Source: Kluyvera sp036759925
GTDB lineage: Bacteria; Pseudomonadota; Gammaproteobacteria; Enterobacterales; Enterobacteriaceae
NCBI RefSeq assembly: GCF_036759925.1
Contig: NZ_JAPKIB010000001.1
Span: forward strand, 62,001 to 126,000
Direction: 5' to 3'
Length of the DNA stretch: 64,000 nt
The translations under genes and the position numbers were made by a program. Under the pieces are notes generated by a model. It was not told the origin of the DNA. It ran no database searches and saw nothing but the letters and a program-made list of their open reading frames with translations. Positions 26,495 to 35,440 of the stretch are shown one piece after another (position 1 is the first letter of the stretch; each line of letters starts with the position of its first letter).

Positions 26495-26659
26495 CTATAC
26501 TTACCCTGATAACCGGCTTTTCAGCATTAGTAAAATCAACGCTACGCATTAATTAAATTCATGTGAATAGTTAAGCTGGAGTTCAGGTTCCCTCATACAC
26601 TATGCGCAGTTATTACATCGTTGCCGCAACAACGTGGCAACCCTGTCAGGAGTGTTAAA

Positions 26660-28024
26660 GTGATTAGTATATTCGACATGTTTAAGGTGGGGATTGGTCC
26701 CTCATCTTCCCATACTGTAGGGCCGATGAAGGCTGGCAAACAGTTCGTCGATGACCTGGTCGAAAAGGGACTGATTGATGACGTGACGCGCGTTGCCGTT
26801 GACGTCTACGGTTCACTGTCCCTCACCGGTAAGGGCCACCATACCGATATCGCGATTATTATGGGTCTGGCGGGCAACCAGCCGGATACCGTCGATATTG
26901 ATGCCATCCCGGCATTTATTCGTGACGTAGAAGCGCGTGGCCGCCTGCTGCTGGCGCTTGGCCGCGTCGAAGTTGATTTCCCGGCCGATAGCGGCATGCG
27001 TTTCCACAACGGTAATCTGCCGCTGCACGAAAACGGCATGCAGATAACCGCCTGGTCGGGCGAGACGCAACTCTACAGCAAAACCTACTACTCTATCGGC
27101 GGCGGCTTTATCGTCGATGAAGAGCATTTTGGCAAAGCGGACAGCGGCGAAGTACAGGTCCCTTACCCGTTCGCTTCAGCTACCGAAATGCTCAACTACT
27201 GCAAAGAGACTGGCCTGTCGCTTTCAGGCATGGTGATGCAGAACGAACTGGCGCTGCACAGCAAGAAAGAGATTGAAGAGTACTTCGAGAACGTCTGGCA
27301 GACCATGCGCGCCTGTATTGACCGCGGCATGAATACCGAAGGTGTGCTGCCAGGGCCGCTACGTGTACCGCGTCGTGCTTCCGCCCTGCGTCGTATGCTG
27401 GTTTCCAGCGACAAGCTCTCCAGCGACCCGATGAACGTGATCGACTGGGTCAACATGTTTGCGTTGGCGGTAAACGAAGAGAACGCCGCCGGTGGCCGCG
27501 TGGTGACAGCGCCAACGAACGGTGCCTGCGGTATCGTTCCAGCGGTGCTGGCCTATTACGATCACTTTATCGAGTCCGTCAGCCCGGATATCTACATTCG
27601 CTACTTCCTGGCCTCCGGTGCCATTGGCGCACTGTACAAGATGAACGCCTCTATCTCCGGTGCCGAAGTGGGCTGCCAGGGCGAAGTGGGCGTAGCCTGT
27701 TCAATGGCAGCAGCTGGTCTGGCTGAACTGCTGGGTGCCAGCCCGGAACAGGTATGCGTCGCGGCGGAAATAGGTATGGAGCATAACCTCGGTCTGACCT
27801 GTGACCCGGTTGCCGGTCAGGTTCAGGTACCGTGCATCGAGCGTAACGCGATTGCCTCCGTGAAGGCGATTAACGCCGCGCGTATGGCGATGCGTCGTAC
27901 CAGCGAGCCGCGCGTCTCCCTCGATAAGGTCATTGAGACCATGTACGAAACCGGTAAAGACATGAACGCCAAATATCGCGAAACCTCGCGCGGCGGTCTG
28001 GCCATTAAGGTTCAGTGCGACTAA
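26660..28024 (+). CDS. sdaA: L-serine ammonia-lyase SdaA
   Basis: Iron-sulfur L-serine dehydratase giving pyruvate and ammonia. 454 residues starting at the GTG 26660 (ISIFDMFKVGIGPSSSHTVG), preceded by CAGGAG; the same GTG start and length occur in E. coli, and the upstream frame lacks family similarity. Family signatures: GIGPSSSHTVGPMKA in the beta domain, and the cysteines of the [4Fe-4S] site in GACGIVPAVLAYY, AEVGCQGEVGVACSMAA and LTCDPVAGQVQVPCIERN. An intrinsic terminator follows. Confidence 0.97.
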   Translation: MISIFDMFKVGIGPSSSHTVGPMKAGKQFVDDLVEKGLIDDVTRVAVDVYGSLSLTGKGHHTDIAIIMGLAGNQPDTVDIDAIPAFIRDVEARGRLLLALGRVEVDFPADSGMRFHNGNLPLHENGMQITAWSGETQLYSKTYYSIGGGFIVDEEHFGKADSGEVQVPYPFASATEMLNYCKETGLSLSGMVMQNELALHSKKEIEEYFENVWQTMRACIDRGMNTEGVLPGPLRVPRRASALRRMLVSSDKLSSDPMNVIDWVNMFALAVNEENAAGGRVVTAPTNGACGIVPAVLAYYDHFIESVSPDIYIRYFLASGAIGALYKMNASISGAEVGCQGEVGVACSMAAAGLAELLGASPEQVCVAAEIGMEHNLGLTCDPVAGQVQVPCIERNAIASVKAINAARMAMRRTSEPRVSLDKVIETMYETGKDMNAKYRETSRGGLAIKVQCD

Positions 28025-28034
28025 TACGCCTTTT

Positions 28035-28068
28035 CGCCCACCCCTAATTTGGGTGGGCGATTTATCCC
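28035..28068 (+). terminator. Terminator after sdaA
   Basis: 9-bp perfect stem CGCCCACCC/GGGTGGGCG, followed by ATTTAT. It ends sdaA transcripts before the pdeD promoter. Confidence 0.7.
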
Positions 28069-28148
28069 TACTATTTTCGCGCCCCACTTCACTTGCTCTG
28101 TCGTCACTGCTATTTTCATAACCACTCAATGCGCGCCGAGCAGCGGAA

Positions 28149-29696
28149 ATGCAATCAGCACAATGGATTATCAGAAAATATCTACGCAAGCGAATCGCCG
28201 TCTGTGCGATCGTCGCGGTGTGTGCCTTTGCGCTGACATTAGGGGTACGATTTATTTCGCAGCGCAGCATAAATCAGAAACAGATAAATACCCTCACCGC
28301 CCACTCGGTCGATCGCCTCGATAGAATTCTTCAGCCGCTCAAAACCCAGCGTGAGGCCATGCTTGCCCTGGTCGGTCAGCCCTGCGAGGCCATTCATTTG
28401 CCGTTGCGCAAGCTGGCGGTGATGCTGCAAACCGTGCGCTCTATTGCGCTGGTGAAAGAGGGCCAGCTTTACTGCTCCAGCGCGCTCGGCTCACGCGGTA
28501 TTGCGGTCAATGCCCTGCAACCACAGTTGCCCAATACCGCGCCGCTACTGCTGCTGGGCACCGATCATTCGCTGCTGGTCGGTACGCCGATTCTGGTTCA
28601 GTGGTTTCCCGCATCGAAGGACGGTAAAGACGGCGTGATGGTCTCCATCAATATCGATTTACTCAGCAATATTATTCTCGAGCCCTCACCACCGCTCATC
28701 ACCCACATCAGTCTTAACGTTGGCGAACGCCACTATCAGCACAATATCGGCATCACCGGGGAGATGGATGATGACGGCAACCGCGTATTCACCCGCTCGT
28801 CAACGGACTTCCCATTTAGCATTGCCGCGCTCAGCCCCGGCCCCGATCGCCTCGCCCTGAATAATCTGGTCACCGACCTGCCGCTGGCGGCCATCATGAG
28901 CATTCTGTTTACGTGGATTGCCTGGCTTGCCACCGCCGGGCGACTGAGCTTTTCGCGGGAAATTAATATGGGCATCGCCGGTAAGGAGTTTGCCCTGTAC
29001 TGCCAGCCGCAAATGGACGCGCGGACTCAGCGCTGCGTCGGTGCAGAGATCCTGCTACGCTGGAATAACCCGCGCGTGGGCTGGGTGGCGCCGGATGTGT
29101 TTATTCCCATTGCTGAGACGCAGAACCTGATTATTCCGCTGACACGTTACGTCATCGGCGAAACGGCGCAGCGGCTGCATCTGTTCCCTCAGGCGCGCGA
29201 TTTCCAGATAGGCATCAACGTGGCCGCCCCGCACTTTAAGAACGGTCAGTTGCTGAAAGATTTAAAGCAGCTCTGGTTCAGCCGCAAGCCGCTACAGCAG
29301 CTTACGATCGAACTGACCGAGCGCGACGCGCTGAACGATGTGAACTATCAGCTGCGCAGCGAGCTTGGCAACCATCAAATTAAGCTGGCGATAGATGATT
29401 TTGGTACCGGCAATAGCTCGCTCTCCTGGCTTGAAATGCTGCACCCGGACGTGCTGAAAATCGACAAGGCCTTTACCGGCGCGATCGGAACCGACGCCGT
29501 GAACTCCACGGTAACGGATATTATTATTGCGCTGGGGCAGCGGCTGAACGTTGAACTGGTCGCGGAAGGGGTGGAGACGCAGGAAGAGGCGCTCTATTTG
29601 CAGCAGCACGGGGTACATTTGTTGCAGGGGTATCTTTATGCGCAGCCGATGCCGCTGGAGGAGTTTCCGCAGTGGCTGAAGAAGCATAAAAATTGA
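28149..29696 (+). CDS. pdeD: c-di-GMP phosphodiesterase PdeD (YoaD), CSS-EAL
   Basis: 515-residue membrane enzyme. The N-terminal membrane segment (residues about 15-35) and a second near 245-265 flank a periplasmic CSS domain with its signature YCSSALGS around residue 107. The cytoplasmic EAL domain has GAEILLRWNNP (an EIL variant of the EAL motif, as in E. coli YoaD), INVAAPHF, ELTERDALND, the catalytic DDFGTGNSSLSWL and ELVAEGVETQEEA. It should hydrolyse c-di-GMP to pGpG, its activity tuned by periplasmic disulfide status through DsbA/DsbB. Same position as E. coli, between sdaA and yoaE. Confidence 0.94.
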   Translation: MQSAQWIIRKYLRKRIAVCAIVAVCAFALTLGVRFISQRSINQKQINTLTAHSVDRLDRILQPLKTQREAMLALVGQPCEAIHLPLRKLAVMLQTVRSIALVKEGQLYCSSALGSRGIAVNALQPQLPNTAPLLLLGTDHSLLVGTPILVQWFPASKDGKDGVMVSINIDLLSNIILEPSPPLITHISLNVGERHYQHNIGITGEMDDDGNRVFTRSSTDFPFSIAALSPGPDRLALNNLVTDLPLAAIMSILFTWIAWLATAGRLSFSREINMGIAGKEFALYCQPQMDARTQRCVGAEILLRWNNPRVGWVAPDVFIPIAETQNLIIPLTRYVIGETAQRLHLFPQARDFQIGINVAAPHFKNGQLLKDLKQLWFSRKPLQQLTIELTERDALNDVNYQLRSELGNHQIKLAIDDFGTGNSSLSWLEMLHPDVLKIDKAFTGAIGTDAVNSTVTDIIIALGQRLNVELVAEGVETQEEALYLQQHGVHLLQGYLYAQPMPLEEFPQWLKKHKN

Positions 29697-29740
29697 ATTC
29701 GCAGATATTGTAGTCCGGTCGCAAGAAGTGACCCCGGGAG

Positions 29741-29825
29741 TTCCCCGGAGTCGGCGCTTGCGCGCCTCGTCCGGGCTACGGGATCAACCATCACTGTAGC
29801 CCGGCCAAGCGGAGCGCCGCCAGGG
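29741..29825. repeat. REP-type repeat pair between pdeD and yoaE
   Basis: Inverted units TTCCCCGGAGTCGGCGC...CGTCCGGGCTACG and GTAGCCCGGCCAAGCGGAGCG at the convergent gene junction, closely resembling the pair at 14285-14362. Confidence 0.7.
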
Positions 29826-29838
29826 TTAGTCAGTTATC

Positions 29839-31392
29839 TTATTCGTCTTCGTCGTGCGCTGAAGCCAGCTTCACGACGCGAATCTGATCGACGCGATAGT
29901 TATTGGCCGCGGTAATCGTGATGTGCAGCGACGGCAGCTCAATCACGTCACCGACATGCGGGATCCGCCCATTAACGGCAATCACCAGGCCAGCTACCGT
30001 GGCGATATCGTCATCCACCAGGTTATCCAGCCCCAGCGTATGCTGGAACGCATGCAGGTCCGTCGTCCCTTTCACTAACCAACCGTCGCCATCGGCGACA
30101 ATTTCCGGGGTTTCATCGGCATCCGGGAACTCACCGGCAATCGCTTCCAGCACGTCCAGCGGCGTCACCAGCCCCTGCACCACACCAAACTCGTTGGTCA
30201 CGATAACGAAGCTACCGCGCGCCCGGCGCAGCACGCCCAGCAGGTTGATGGGGTCGAGCGTATCCGGCACGATAATCGCCGGGTTGGCCGAGGCAATGGC
30301 CAGCACGTCTTCACCGGCTTCCAGCGCCACCAGCAGCTCTTTAGCACGCACGATACCAACGATTTCATCCAGCTCGCCCCGACACACTGGGAACAGGCTG
30401 TGCGGCGACGACAGCAACTGCTGACGGATCTCTTCCGTACTCAGATCCGCGTCCACCCAGCTGATCTCCCCACGCGGGGTCATAATGCTGCGCAGGGAAC
30501 GCGAGGCCAGTGTCAGAACACCGTTGATCATATAGCGTTCTTCTTCCACGAACGCCCCTTCCGGCACCGGCATTGCCGACTGATGGCCTTCGTCGTGCGC
30601 CGCGTTCACCTGCTTGCGGTTACCCATCAGACGCAGAATGGCATCCGCCGTGCGCGCACGCAGCGGCAGCGTCGACTGGTGGCGAATAAAGTTACGACGG
30701 GCAATCTGGTTGAACAATTCGATGATTATCGAGAAGCCAATCGCCGCGTACAGATAACCTTTCGGAATATGGAAACCAAAGCCTTCTGCGACCAGGCTCA
30801 GGCCGATCATCAGCAGGAAGCTCAGACACAGTACCACCACCGTTGGGTGCTGGTTGACGAAGTTCGTCAGCGGCTTTGAAGCCAGCAGCATCACACCCAT
30901 CGCAATCACTACCGCTGCCATCATGACCGGCAGATGGTTCACCATCCCGACCGCCGTGATCACTGCATCCAGCGAGAAGACGGCATCCAGCACAACAATT
31001 TGTGCCACCACCACCCAGAAGCTGGAATAACCTTTACCGTGCCCGGAATCGTGCTGGCGGTTTTCCAGCCGTTCGTGCAGCTCGGTCGTCGCTTTAAACA
31101 GCAGGAATAGACCCCCGACCAGCATAATCATGTCTCGTCCGGAGAAGGTTTGCCCCCACACGCTGAATAGCGGCGCGGTCAGCGTCACCATCCATGAGAT
31201 CACGGAAAGCAGTCCCAGACGCATCACCAGCGCCAGCGACAGGCCGATAAGTCGTGCTTTATCTCGTTGTTTTGGTGGTAGTTTATCGGCAAGGATGGCG
31301 ATAAACACCAGGTTATCAATACCGAGAACGATTTCCAGAACGACCAGCGTCAATAATCCGGCCCAGATTGACGGGTCCATTAACAATTCCAT
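29839..31392 (-). CDS. yoaE: TerC/CorC family membrane protein YoaE
   Basis: 517 residues (E. coli 518). The N-terminal 235 residues form the seven-segment TerC domain (VLEIVLGIDNLVFIAILAD, VLDAVFSLDAVITAVGM with the family's paired acidic residues), then two CBS domains (about 300-420) and a C-terminal CorC/HlyC domain ending HDEDE. Related proteins protect co-translocated metalloproteins or move metal ions; for YoaE this is inference. The start at 31392 has GGAG seven bases upstream; four codons of the longer frame are not conserved. A probable yoaL frame overlaps its start. Confidence 0.95.
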   Translation of the reverse strand: MELLMDPSIWAGLLTLVVLEIVLGIDNLVFIAILADKLPPKQRDKARLIGLSLALVMRLGLLSVISWMVTLTAPLFSVWGQTFSGRDMIMLVGGLFLLFKATTELHERLENRQHDSGHGKGYSSFWVVVAQIVVLDAVFSLDAVITAVGMVNHLPVMMAAVVIAMGVMLLASKPLTNFVNQHPTVVVLCLSFLLMIGLSLVAEGFGFHIPKGYLYAAIGFSIIIELFNQIARRNFIRHQSTLPLRARTADAILRLMGNRKQVNAAHDEGHQSAMPVPEGAFVEEERYMINGVLTLASRSLRSIMTPRGEISWVDADLSTEEIRQQLLSSPHSLFPVCRGELDEIVGIVRAKELLVALEAGEDVLAIASANPAIIVPDTLDPINLLGVLRRARGSFVIVTNEFGVVQGLVTPLDVLEAIAGEFPDADETPEIVADGDGWLVKGTTDLHAFQHTLGLDNLVDDDIATVAGLVIAVNGRIPHVGDVIELPSLHITITAANNYRVDQIRVVKLASAHDEDE

Positions 31393-31607
31393 AAACCACT
31401 CCAACGAGAGACGAGACGAGTCATCGCTATGTCATGTTTAAGCGAGACGATACCAGACGATAGAAAAGCGTGGCGCAAAAGGCCGGGAGATGCGTCGCAA
31501 AAGCGAACGTGTGCGAAAAGGCGTCGGTGACGATCCATACTACGGGCTGATGCCCTATACTCCTGTGTGATTAAACGAAGCATTAACATAGCAAAAACAA
31601 ATGACAT
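31380..31607 (-). CDS. yoaL: Probable YoaL leader protein overlapping the yoaE start
   Basis: A 75-codon frame (beginning MSFVFAMLMLRLITQEYRAS) runs into yoaE, its stop lying 12 bases inside the yoaE coding sequence. In E. coli a small gene yoaL occupies this position and its translation is reported to influence yoaE expression. The basic, low-complexity composition and the lack of a strong ribosome site at 31607 leave the start open; a downstream ATG at 31538 (MDRHRRLF) follows a CAGGAG at a longer distance. Assignment rests on position and overlap, not on recalled sequence identity. Confidence 0.45.
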   Translation of the reverse strand: MSFVFAMLMLRLITQEYRASARSMDRHRRLFAHVRFCDASPGLLRHAFLSSGIVSLKHDIAMTRLVSRWSGLWNC

Positions 31608-31644
31608 TTTGGCAGAGATTTACGAGTCTTTGCAAAATGTAAGG

Positions 31645-31669
31645 TAATTTTTTGCACCACAAAATAATT
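31645..31669. promoter_or_regulatory. Mlc/NagC-type operator upstream of manXYZ
   Basis: The imperfect palindrome TAATTTTTTGCACCAC plus AAAATAATT fits the TTATTTTG...CAAAATAA pattern of Mlc/NagC operators, about 185 bp before manX. A second T-rich candidate (GTTATTTATTTTTTTGTC) lies near 31741. Both repressors control manXYZ in E. coli. Confidence 0.5.
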
Positions 31670-31851
31670 GCGGTCCTTTAACTAAATTACGGATCTTCAT
31701 CACATTAATTATTCTTTCACTGTCTAAAATAATTCTCGGTAGTTATTTATTTTTTTGTCTCTAACCCTTGTCTGAATCGATTCGGTTACCGTTTCGACTC
31801 AAGAGAATGTATCAGCCCTACTGATACACACGATAATAAAGGAGGTAGCAA

Positions 31852-32820
31852 GTGACGATTGCTATTGTAATAGGCACACATGGTTGGGCAGCAGAACAAC
31901 TGCTGAAAACGGCAGAAATGCTGTTGGGCGAGCAGGACAATGTTGGCTGGATCGACTTCGTGCCTGGCGAGAATGCAGACACGTTAATCGAAAAATACAA
32001 CGCGCAGCTGGCGAAGCTTGATACCAGTAAAGGCGTGTTGTTCCTTGTTGACACCTGGGGCGGCAGCCCATTCAACGCTGCAAGCCGTATTGTTGTCGAT
32101 AAAGAAAACTATGAAGTGATCGCGGGCGTCAACGTACCGATGCTGGTCGAAACCTTCATGGCGCGTGACGATAACCCAAGCTTTGATGAACTGGTGGCGC
32201 TGGCGGTGGAAACCGGTAGCGAAGGCGTGAAAGCGCTGAAAGCCAAACCCGTCGAAAAAGCGGCTCCGGTTGCTGCACCTGCTGCACCGAAAGCTGCCGC
32301 TCCGGCAAAACCAATGGGCCCGAACGACTACATGACTATCGGTCTGGCGCGTATCGATGACCGTCTGATTCACGGTCAGGTTGCGACCCGTTGGACCAAA
32401 GAGACCAACGTCACCCGCATCATTGTGGTCAGCGATGAAGTTGCTGCCGATACCGTGCGTAAAACCCTGCTGACTCAGGTTGCTCCTCCAGGCGTAACGG
32501 CACACGTTGTCGATGTCGCCAAAATGATCCGCGTTTACAACAACCCGAAATATGCGGGCGATCGTGTGATGCTGCTGTTCACTAACCCAACCGACGTTGA
32601 ACGTATCGTCGAAGGCGGCGTGAAACTGACCAGCGTAAACATTGGTGGCATGGCATTCCGTCAGGGCAAAACCCAGGTCAACAACGCGATTTCCGTTGAT
32701 GAAAAAGATATCGAAGCCTTCAAGAAACTGAACGCACGCGGTATTGAGCTGGAAGCCCGTAAGGTCTCCACCGATCAGAAACTGAAAATGATGGATCTGA
32801 TTGCCAAAGCGGATAAATAA
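31852..32820 (+). CDS. manX: Mannose PTS EIIAB component ManX
   Basis: Cytoplasmic phosphotransfer subunit for uptake of mannose, glucose, glucosamine and related sugars. 322 residues from a GTG start with AAAGGAGG upstream. The IIA domain carries the phospho-accepting His10 (IGTHGW), an Ala/Pro-rich linker lies at about 135-155 (KAAAPAKP), and the IIB domain has ARIDDRLIHGQVATRW with its phospho-His. First gene of manXYZ. Candidate Mlc/NagC sites lie in the 459-bp upstream region. Confidence 0.98.
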   Translation: MTIAIVIGTHGWAAEQLLKTAEMLLGEQDNVGWIDFVPGENADTLIEKYNAQLAKLDTSKGVLFLVDTWGGSPFNAASRIVVDKENYEVIAGVNVPMLVETFMARDDNPSFDELVALAVETGSEGVKALKAKPVEKAAPVAAPAAPKAAAPAKPMGPNDYMTIGLARIDDRLIHGQVATRWTKETNVTRIIVVSDEVAADTVRKTLLTQVAPPGVTAHVVDVAKMIRVYNNPKYAGDRVMLLFTNPTDVERIVEGGVKLTSVNIGGMAFRQGKTQVNNAISVDEKDIEAFKKLNARGIELEARKVSTDQKLKMMDLIAKADK

Positions 32821-32882
32821 CCGCTTGGGCAACGTTTTTTAGCCTTCACACTTAAGTCTGTATAAGCAATAGGAGAAGTACA

Positions 32883-33683
32883 ATGGAGATTACCACTCTT
32901 CAGATTGTGCTGGTGTTCATCGTCGCATGTATCGCGGGTATGGAGTCGGTACTTGATGAATTTCAGTTCCACCGTCCATTGGTGGCCTGTACGCTGATCG
33001 GTGCCGTTCTCGGGGACATGAAAACCGGTATTATCATCGGTGGTACCCTTGAAATGATCGCGCTGGGCTGGATGAACATCGGTGCAGCAGTAGCACCGGA
33101 TGCCGCACTGGCCTCAATTATTTCTACCGTTCTGGTTATTGCCGGTCACCAAAGCATTGGTGCAGGTATCGCTCTGGCGATTCCACTGGCAGCAGCAGGC
33201 CAGGTTCTGACCATCATCGTTCGTACTATCACCGTTGCTTTCCAGCACGCGGCGGATAAAGCGGCTGAAAACGGCAACCTGACGGCCATCTCGTGGCTGC
33301 ACGTCTCTTCCCTGTTCCTGCAGGCAATGCGTATCGCTATCCCAGCGGTTATCGTTGCGGTATCCGTAGGCACCAGCGAAGTTCAGGGTCTGTTGAACGC
33401 CCTGCCAGAAGTAGTCACCAGCGGTCTGAACATCGCCGGTGGTATGATTGTGGTAGTAGGTTATGCGATGGTCATCAACATGATGCGCGCAGGCTACCTG
33501 ATGCCGTTCTTCTATCTCGGCTTCGTTACCGCGGCGTTTACTAACTTCAACCTGGTTGCTCTGGGTGTGATTGGTGCAGTCATGGCCATCCTCTACATTC
33601 AGCTGAGCCCGAAATATAACCGCGTAGCCGGTGCGCCAGTTCAGGCAGCTGGTAATAACGATCTTGATAACGAACTGGACTAA
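32883..33683 (+). CDS. manY: Mannose PTS EIIC component ManY
   Basis: 266-residue membrane component of the mannose permease. It begins MEITTLQIVLVFIVACIAG and has the GGTLEMIALGWMNIGAAVAPD stretch typical of EIIC-Man. In E. coli ManYZ also serve as the entry route for lambda DNA and as the receptor of class IIa bacteriocins. Preceded by AGGAGAAG; followed by manZ after 12 bases. Confidence 0.98.
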   Translation: MEITTLQIVLVFIVACIAGMESVLDEFQFHRPLVACTLIGAVLGDMKTGIIIGGTLEMIALGWMNIGAAVAPDAALASIISTVLVIAGHQSIGAGIALAIPLAAAGQVLTIIVRTITVAFQHAADKAAENGNLTAISWLHVSSLFLQAMRIAIPAVIVAVSVGTSEVQGLLNALPEVVTSGLNIAGGMIVVVGYAMVINMMRAGYLMPFFYLGFVTAAFTNFNLVALGVIGAVMAILYIQLSPKYNRVAGAPVQAAGNNDLDNELD

Positions 33684-33695
33684 CAGGTGAGCGAA

Positions 33696-34550
33696 ATGGT
33701 TGATATGACTAAAACTACCACCACCGAGAAAAAACTCACACCGGGTGATATTCGTGGCGTGTTCATTCGTTCTAACCTGTTCCAGGGTTCATGGAACTTC
33801 GAACGTATGCAGGCGCTGGGCTTCTGCTTCTCTATGGTTCCAGCGATTCGTCGCCTGTACCCGGAGAACAACGATGCGCGTAAACAAGCTATCAAGCGTC
33901 ACCTGGAATTCTTTAACACCCACCCATACGTAGCGGCACCGGTACTCGGCGTAACGCTGGCGATGGAAGAGCAGCGTGCAAACGGCGCTGAGATCGACGA
34001 TGGTGCCATCAACGGTATCAAAGTCGGTCTGATGGGGCCGCTGGCAGGCGTGGGCGACCCAATCTTCTGGGGTACTGTACGTCCGGTATTCGCGGCACTG
34101 GGTGCGGGTATCGCGATGAGCGGCAGCCTGCTTGGGCCACTGCTGTTCTTCATCCTCTTCAATGCAGTACGTCTGCTGACCCGTTACTACGGCGTCGCTT
34201 ACGGCTACCAGAAAGGGATCGATATCGTTAAGGATATGGGCGGCGGCTTCCTGCAGAAACTGACTGAGGGGGCGTCTATCCTCGGCCTGTTTGTCATGGG
34301 GGCATTGGTTAACAAGTGGACGCACGTGAACATCCCGTTGGTGGTTTCGACCATCACCGGTCAGGATGGCCAGACTCGTGTGACCACCGTGCAGACTATC
34401 CTCGACCAGCTGATGCCGGGCCTGGTACCGCTGCTGCTGACCTTCGCCTGTATGTGGCTGCTGCGTAAGAAAGTTAACGCCCTGTGGATCATCATTGGCT
34501 TCTTCGTCATTGGTATCGCAGGTTACGCTGTCGGCCTGCTGGGTCTGTAA
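33696..34550 (+). CDS. manZ: Mannose PTS EIID component ManZ
   Basis: 284-residue EIID subunit that forms the sugar channel with ManY. Markers: DIRGVFIRSNLFQGSWNFER, GLMGPLAGVGDPIFWGT and a hydrophobic C-terminus. I place the start at the ATG 33696 (MVDMTKTTTTEKK), which has AGGTGAG upstream; a GTG at 33687 is the alternative. A strong terminator follows, partly separating yobD. Confidence 0.97.
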   Translation: MVDMTKTTTTEKKLTPGDIRGVFIRSNLFQGSWNFERMQALGFCFSMVPAIRRLYPENNDARKQAIKRHLEFFNTHPYVAAPVLGVTLAMEEQRANGAEIDDGAINGIKVGLMGPLAGVGDPIFWGTVRPVFAALGAGIAMSGSLLGPLLFFILFNAVRLLTRYYGVAYGYQKGIDIVKDMGGGFLQKLTEGASILGLFVMGALVNKWTHVNIPLVVSTITGQDGQTRVTTVQTILDQLMPGLVPLLLTFACMWLLRKKVNALWIIIGFFVIGIAGYAVGLLGL

Positions 34551-34563
34551 TATTAGTAGTATG

Positions 34564-34591
34564 CCGGGGGCCCCTGCCCCCGGTTTTTTTT
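34564..34591 (+). terminator. Terminator of manXYZ
   Basis: Stem CCGGGGGC...GCCCCCGG with a run of eight T, 13 bases after the manZ stop and just before the yobD ribosome site (CTGGAGG). Confidence 0.88.
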
Positions 34592-34604
34592 ATCTGGAGG
34601 CTGA

Positions 34605-35063
34605 ATGACATTAACGGATTTGGTACTGGTTCTCTTTATCGTGGCAATGCTGGCATTTGCCATCTACGACCAGTTCATCATGCCCCGCCGTCATGGCACC
34701 ACCCTGCTGTCCGTCCCGCTTTTGCGCCCCGGCCGCGTCGATAGCGTTATCTTTGTCGTGCTGATCGTTATCCTGGTGTACAACAATGTGACCAGCCACG
34801 GCGCATTAATTACCACATGGTTATTATGTGCACTGGCGTTGACTGGTTTTTATCTGTTCTGGATCCGCAGCCCGAAAATTATCTTTAAATCGGAAGGTTT
34901 CTTCTTCGCAAATGCCTGGATTAAATACAGCCGAATTCAAAAAATGAATTTATCGGAAGATGGTGTACTGGTGATGCAATTAGAACAGCGTCGTCTTCTT
35001 GTCCGCGTAAAGAATATTGATGACCTGGAGAAGATCTACAAACTTCTCGTTAATTCTCAATGA
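34605..35063 (+). CDS. yobD: DUF986 membrane protein YobD
   Basis: 152-residue homologue of E. coli YobD (UPF0266/DUF986). Three hydrophobic segments lie in the first 90 residues (LVLVLFIVAMLAFAIYDQF, VIFVVLIVILVYNNV, WLLCALALTGFYLFWI), followed by a cytoplasmic basic domain ending LEKIYKLLVNSQ. Function unknown. It follows manZ behind a terminator, so it probably depends on read-through or an unseen promoter. Confidence 0.94.
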   Translation: MTLTDLVLVLFIVAMLAFAIYDQFIMPRRHGTTLLSVPLLRPGRVDSVIFVVLIVILVYNNVTSHGALITTWLLCALALTGFYLFWIRSPKIIFKSEGFFFANAWIKYSRIQKMNLSEDGVLVMQLEQRRLLVRVKNIDDLEKIYKLLVNSQ

Positions 35064-35067
35064 TTTA

Positions 35068-35131
35068 AAATATAGCCATCGCTATATCTGCGCTATTTCC
35101 AGGCAGTTAAGTTATAGCGTTGGCTATGTTT
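35068..35131. promoter_or_regulatory. Two MntR-like operators upstream of mntP
   Basis: Two palindromes match the MntR box AAACATAGC-N4-GCTATGTTT: AAATATAGC-CATC-GCTATATCT at 35068-35089 and AGTTATAGC-GTTG-GCTATGTTT at 35110-35131, 42 bp apart centre to centre (four helical turns). MntR activates mntP in E. coli when manganese is high. Confidence 0.75.
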
Positions 35132-35186
35132 ATTCCGCACATATCCTTCATATTTGTTAACCTTCTGATTACGCAATAAACCTAAA

Positions 35187-35201
35187 TGAAAATCGTTATC
35201 A
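35187..35201. promoter_or_regulatory. Fur-box-like palindrome upstream of mntP
   Basis: The 15-mer reads TGATAACGATTTTCA on the minus strand, matching the 7-1-7 Fur consensus TGATAAT-N-ATTATCA at 12 of 14 positions. It lies between the MntR boxes and the riboswitch. Confidence 0.45.
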
Positions 35202-35261
35202 TTAAACGATTAAATAAGCAAGCCTTAGAGTTGTTTTATATTCTAAAAATATGTTAAGGTT

Positions 35262-35430
35262 GCGCCCGTCGTTGGGGAGTAGCTAATTTCCATCAAATGG
35301 AAGTGTACGTGTCAACATACTCGTTGAAAAACGTGGTGCGTACGGATTACATCGTAATCAAGCGAGACCATAGACGCATTACTGCTGATTACTGGGGGCA
35401 GGAATGTGTCATATGGAAACTTCCCGGTCT
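35262..35430 (+). ncRNA. yybP-ykoY manganese riboswitch in the mntP leader
   Basis: The leader has the diagnostic GTTGGGGAGTAGC element, a short stem (TTTCCATCAAATGGAA), the GTGTACGTGTCAACAT segment complementary to the later GTGGTGCGTACGG, and the downstream AAGCGAGACCATAGACGC, all in the order found in the E. coli mntP leader. Mn2+ binding should expose the mntP ribosome site. The end of the element near the start codon is approximate. Confidence 0.85.
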
Positions 35431-35440
35431 GGACCTTCGC

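Noticed and set aside
35297..35440. N-terminal extension of mntP by 48 codons
   Set aside because: The extension coincides with the yybP-ykoY riboswitch, and the conserved protein starts at the ATG 35441.
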